Assembly: GCA_018292915.2 (NCBI GenBank)
Contig: JACVVK020000015.1
Location: 2,122,001 to 2,186,000, forward strand
Length of the DNA stretch: 64,000 bases
Direction of reading: 5' to 3'
Source: Batillaria attramentaria
Taxonomy: Eukaryota > Mollusca > Gastropoda > Batillariidae
Part shown: positions 63,139-64,000 of the stretch, piece by piece
Layout of the letters: the number at the start of each line of letters is the position of its first letter
Position numbering within the stretch: the stretch's first letter is position 1
Position numbers and translations under genes: made by a program
Notes under the pieces: model-generated
Seen by the model: only the letters and a program-made list of their open reading frames with translations
What the model was told of the DNA's origin: nothing
The model's database searches: none

Positions 63139-63989
63139 GTCTACTGTTACATCTGTAGAAATTGCAGGTACATGTATATTTACCTGTACCTACCCTGACA
63201 GCATCTTCAATTTCTTGAAAGAGTCCAATTTGTTTTACAAGATTTAGACTCTCCAGATAGTATGGACTCGCACCGACTTCTCTATGAAATCTTGGAACTT
63301 GACTCTCATTTAATCCACACAGATTTTTAATATATATTTACATCATGTTTTATCGCATGCCTTTTATTTTCAAAGACCTGGCAGAGAATGACTTACTGAG
63401 CCGCGAAATAGTCTTTGCTGCTTGCGTGGCGTAAAGCCCTAAATAACTAACTAATACCTGTACCTGTTTTGTACAATCATGAATTTATTTTGACACTCCT
63501 TTACACACTAATATTTTGCATGTTTACTTGCCCAGGGCCTAAAATAAATGTTTCATAAATAAATCTTTAAGGCTGACAACAAAACACTGGCATTCAAACA
63601 TTCACCCGCTTTTCTTAGATTTTTTTAAAAAGGAAATCATTAATGAGATGGATCAAATGACATACCATGGGCGATGGAGGACACAAGTCAATTTTGAGCG
63701 ACGGTGACAGGGCAGCAAAATGCCCCCCAAACAAAGCATCTTCAATAATCTCCTCATCTGATATCACGTGATGGTCGAGAGCCTTCAACGTCCATATACT
63801 GTTGACGACATGGTGGCGATAGTTCTTCTTCAGGAAGAGTGGCGTGTCAAACAGGGTCATGATTGCAAGTTTGGGACATGCAGCGAGACTCTGCAGTGTC
63901 TCAAACTTGCCCAGTGGGTTGTCATGGAGATTGAGCGCTCGGAGCTTACGGAGGCTGGACCAAAACGGCGGCCCTGGGATGGACGTCAA
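51054..63989 (-). CDS. LRRIQ3: Leucine-rich repeat and IQ domain protein, LRRIQ3-like (5' end outside window)
   Basis: Minus-strand exons: 63989-63666, 63051-62924, 61719-61590, 59641-58655, 56048-55920, 55513-55374 and, tentatively, 51081-51054. Phases match throughout and give 621 residues in the window. Exon A has LRKLRALNLHDNPLGKF and LAIMTLFDTPLF, an LRR pair with cap, then ISDEEIIED. Exon B carries an IQ motif (IIVQRYLRGYFARKK) for calmodulin-type binding. The 987-bp exon and the next are Arg/Glu/Lys/Gln-rich coiled coil. Human LRRIQ3 (624 aa) has the same order; such proteins are common in cilia and sperm, which is inference here. Upstream LRR exons lie beyond 64000. Alternative ending: read-through of exon F to TAG at 55310. 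Confidence 0.85.
51962..52024. repeat. 63-bp near-perfect inverted repeat
   Basis: GTGGAATTTTGGCGTAACTG... (51962-51992) pairs with 51995-52024 around a 2-nt centre, with a single missing base. No flanking duplication was identified. It resembles a minimal palindromic MITE. Confidence 0.75.
53032..53319. mobile_element. G-rich element with CAGGCGCGTAGGAA termini (copy 2, uninterrupted)
   Basis: Same family and orientation as 2627-2972 without the 61-bp interruption. Contains a (GT)n/G-rich tract and the characteristic GGGCCTGGGCCCCC segment; ends TTCCTACGCCCCTG. It lies in the predicted last intron of the LRRIQ3-like gene. Confidence 0.7.
53691..53945 (+). pseudogene. 5'-truncated LINE tail: C-terminal end of a reverse-transcriptase/RNase H-type ORF
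   Basis: An 84-codon frame reads FRLRTGHCRLRAHLCRLGL, DCPCGTAPQTPEHILQSCPL, then LAEKLWGSKTDLLKTTAYI and TGA. The RLRTGH..CPCG..QTPEHIL..CP pattern is the typical end of non-LTR retrotransposon polyproteins. About 20 bp later comes (GAA)n (53970-53990), a typical LINE 3' tail. It is a dead, truncated insertion, antisense to the LRRIQ3-like gene. Confidence 0.75.
56286..56357. repeat. (TA)36 microsatellite
   Basis: 72 bp of uninterrupted TA in the LRRIQ3-like intron between exons 58655 and 56048. Confidence 0.95.
57434..57893 (+). repeat. Two minisatellites: 22-bp x3 and 25-bp x7
   Basis: ATAATTATGCTTCCGGATTTAC-type units occur three times from 57434. CCTGATCTTTCTTTCATCAC-type 25-bp units, with point changes in the ACATGTA/ACATGTT part, occur seven times between 57717 and 57893. 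Both are in the LRRIQ3-like intron. Confidence 0.85.
58305..58440 (+). repeat. Possible decayed tRNA-derived SINE
   Basis: GTCGAGCGTTGGACTTTCA followed by GGTTGTGAGTTGGATTTCC resembles a tRNA-derived SINE head, with the second block two changes from a pol III B box (GAGTTCGAATCC). A short AT-rich stretch follows. Too degenerate for certainty. Confidence 0.35.
60127..60518. repeat. 28-unit minisatellite of 14 bp with higher-order pattern
   Basis: Exactly 28 head-to-tail 14-bp units, CACCCTGAATACAG. Variants CACCCTGAATAAAC (units 5 and 22) and CACCCTGAAGACAG (units 9, 13, 17, 28) are placed so that units 5-17 show a 4-unit (56-bp) period. It is open in several frames only because of its periodicity. 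In the LRRIQ3-like intron between exons 61590 and 59641. Confidence 0.95.
61149..61204. repeat. (CA)n microsatellite
   Basis: About 28 CA units in the same intron as the 14-bp minisatellite. Other long CA/GT tracts lie at 11030-11080, 16608-16667, 48083-48132, 52741-52778 (joined to (TA)n to 52800) and 62501-62566. Confidence 0.95.
62338..62668 (+). pseudogene. 5'-truncated L2/CR1-type LINE 3' end
   Basis: The frame 62340-62474 reads FSFAALSLWNTLPASLTD, FKSDLKTHLFRLAFD and TAA, the common C-terminus of L2/CR1-like reverse transcriptase ORFs. A (GT)n tract (62501-62566), a GCGCTATATAAGTACAG motif and an (ATT)n tail (62648-62665) follow, as in L2-type 3' ends. It lies in the intron after the IQ-motif exon of the LRRIQ3-like gene. 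Confidence 0.75.
63075..63136. repeat. (CA)31 tract next to the splice acceptor of the IQ-motif exon
   Basis: Read on the gene strand this is (TG)31, ending 20 nt before the CAG acceptor (63054-63052) of exon 63051-62924. It takes the place where a polypyrimidine tract would normally be. Confidence 0.95.
63137..63665 (-). other. LRRIQ3-like intron between the LRR exon and the IQ exon
   Basis: AT-rich sequence with no recognised gene or repeat beyond the adjacent (CA)31 tract. A segment near 63220-63440 could be a small unclassified repeat, but I cannot support it. Confidence 0.4.
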
Positions 63990-64000
63990 CTGTAACATGT

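Overview
The window is nuclear DNA of an animal. Genes have many short exons with GT/AG introns, there are TATA, CCAAT and AATAAA signals, and introns are full of (CA)n microsatellites, inverted-repeat DNA transposons and LINE tails. Gene content and repeat style suggest a lophotrochozoan, most likely a gastropod mollusc. The taxonomic call is inference; nothing in the sequence proves it.

Layout. (1) About 1.6-37.3 kb, + strand: one large BET bromodomain gene, BRD4 / fs(1)h long-form type. I reconstruct 26 coding exons with consistent splice phases and a 1,342-residue product: two bromodomains, a motif-B/basic region, an ET domain, an acidic Ser-rich SEED segment, a long Pro/Ser/Thr linker and the C-terminal P-TEFb-interacting motif. 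A probable 6-kb 3' UTR follows. (2) 37.6-46.4 kb, - strand: a complete 10-exon, 428-residue fold-type-I PLP aminotransferase of the 2-aminoadipate/aromatic (LysN/YER152C-like) kind, with an Arg-rich N-terminus that could target mitochondria. (3) 46.5-50.3 kb, + strand: complete 3-exon MRPS2 (mitochondrial ribosomal protein uS2m). Its start codon lies 73 bp from that of the aminotransferase, a divergent pair that probably shares one promoter. (4) 50.2-64 kb, - strand: the 3' part of an LRRIQ3-like gene (leucine-rich repeats, an IQ motif, a long charged coiled coil); its 5' exons lie beyond the right edge.

Genes 1/2 and 3/4 converge tail to tail. A perfect 94-bp palindrome sits between the BRD4 and aminotransferase poly(A) signals. 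The predicted MRPS2 and LRRIQ3 3' ends overlap by about 100 bp.

The introns hold a layered transposon record: two pogo/Tigger-like TA-flanked elements, one with another family nested in it; a two-copy family with AGGTGCCAA termini; a two-copy 0.29-kb MITE family in opposite orientations; a two-copy CAGGCGCGTAGGAA family; a 906-bp element with 6-bp target duplications, nested in a larger fold-back element and encoding a short peptide with a perfect PCNA-binding (PIP) motif; and two LINE 3' ends. There are also a 157-nt C tract and a 28-unit minisatellite. No bacterial-type operon, CRISPR array or confident tRNA gene was seen. The four protein genes are ordinary conserved ones; the less expected signals are in the non-coding structure and possible alternative exons.
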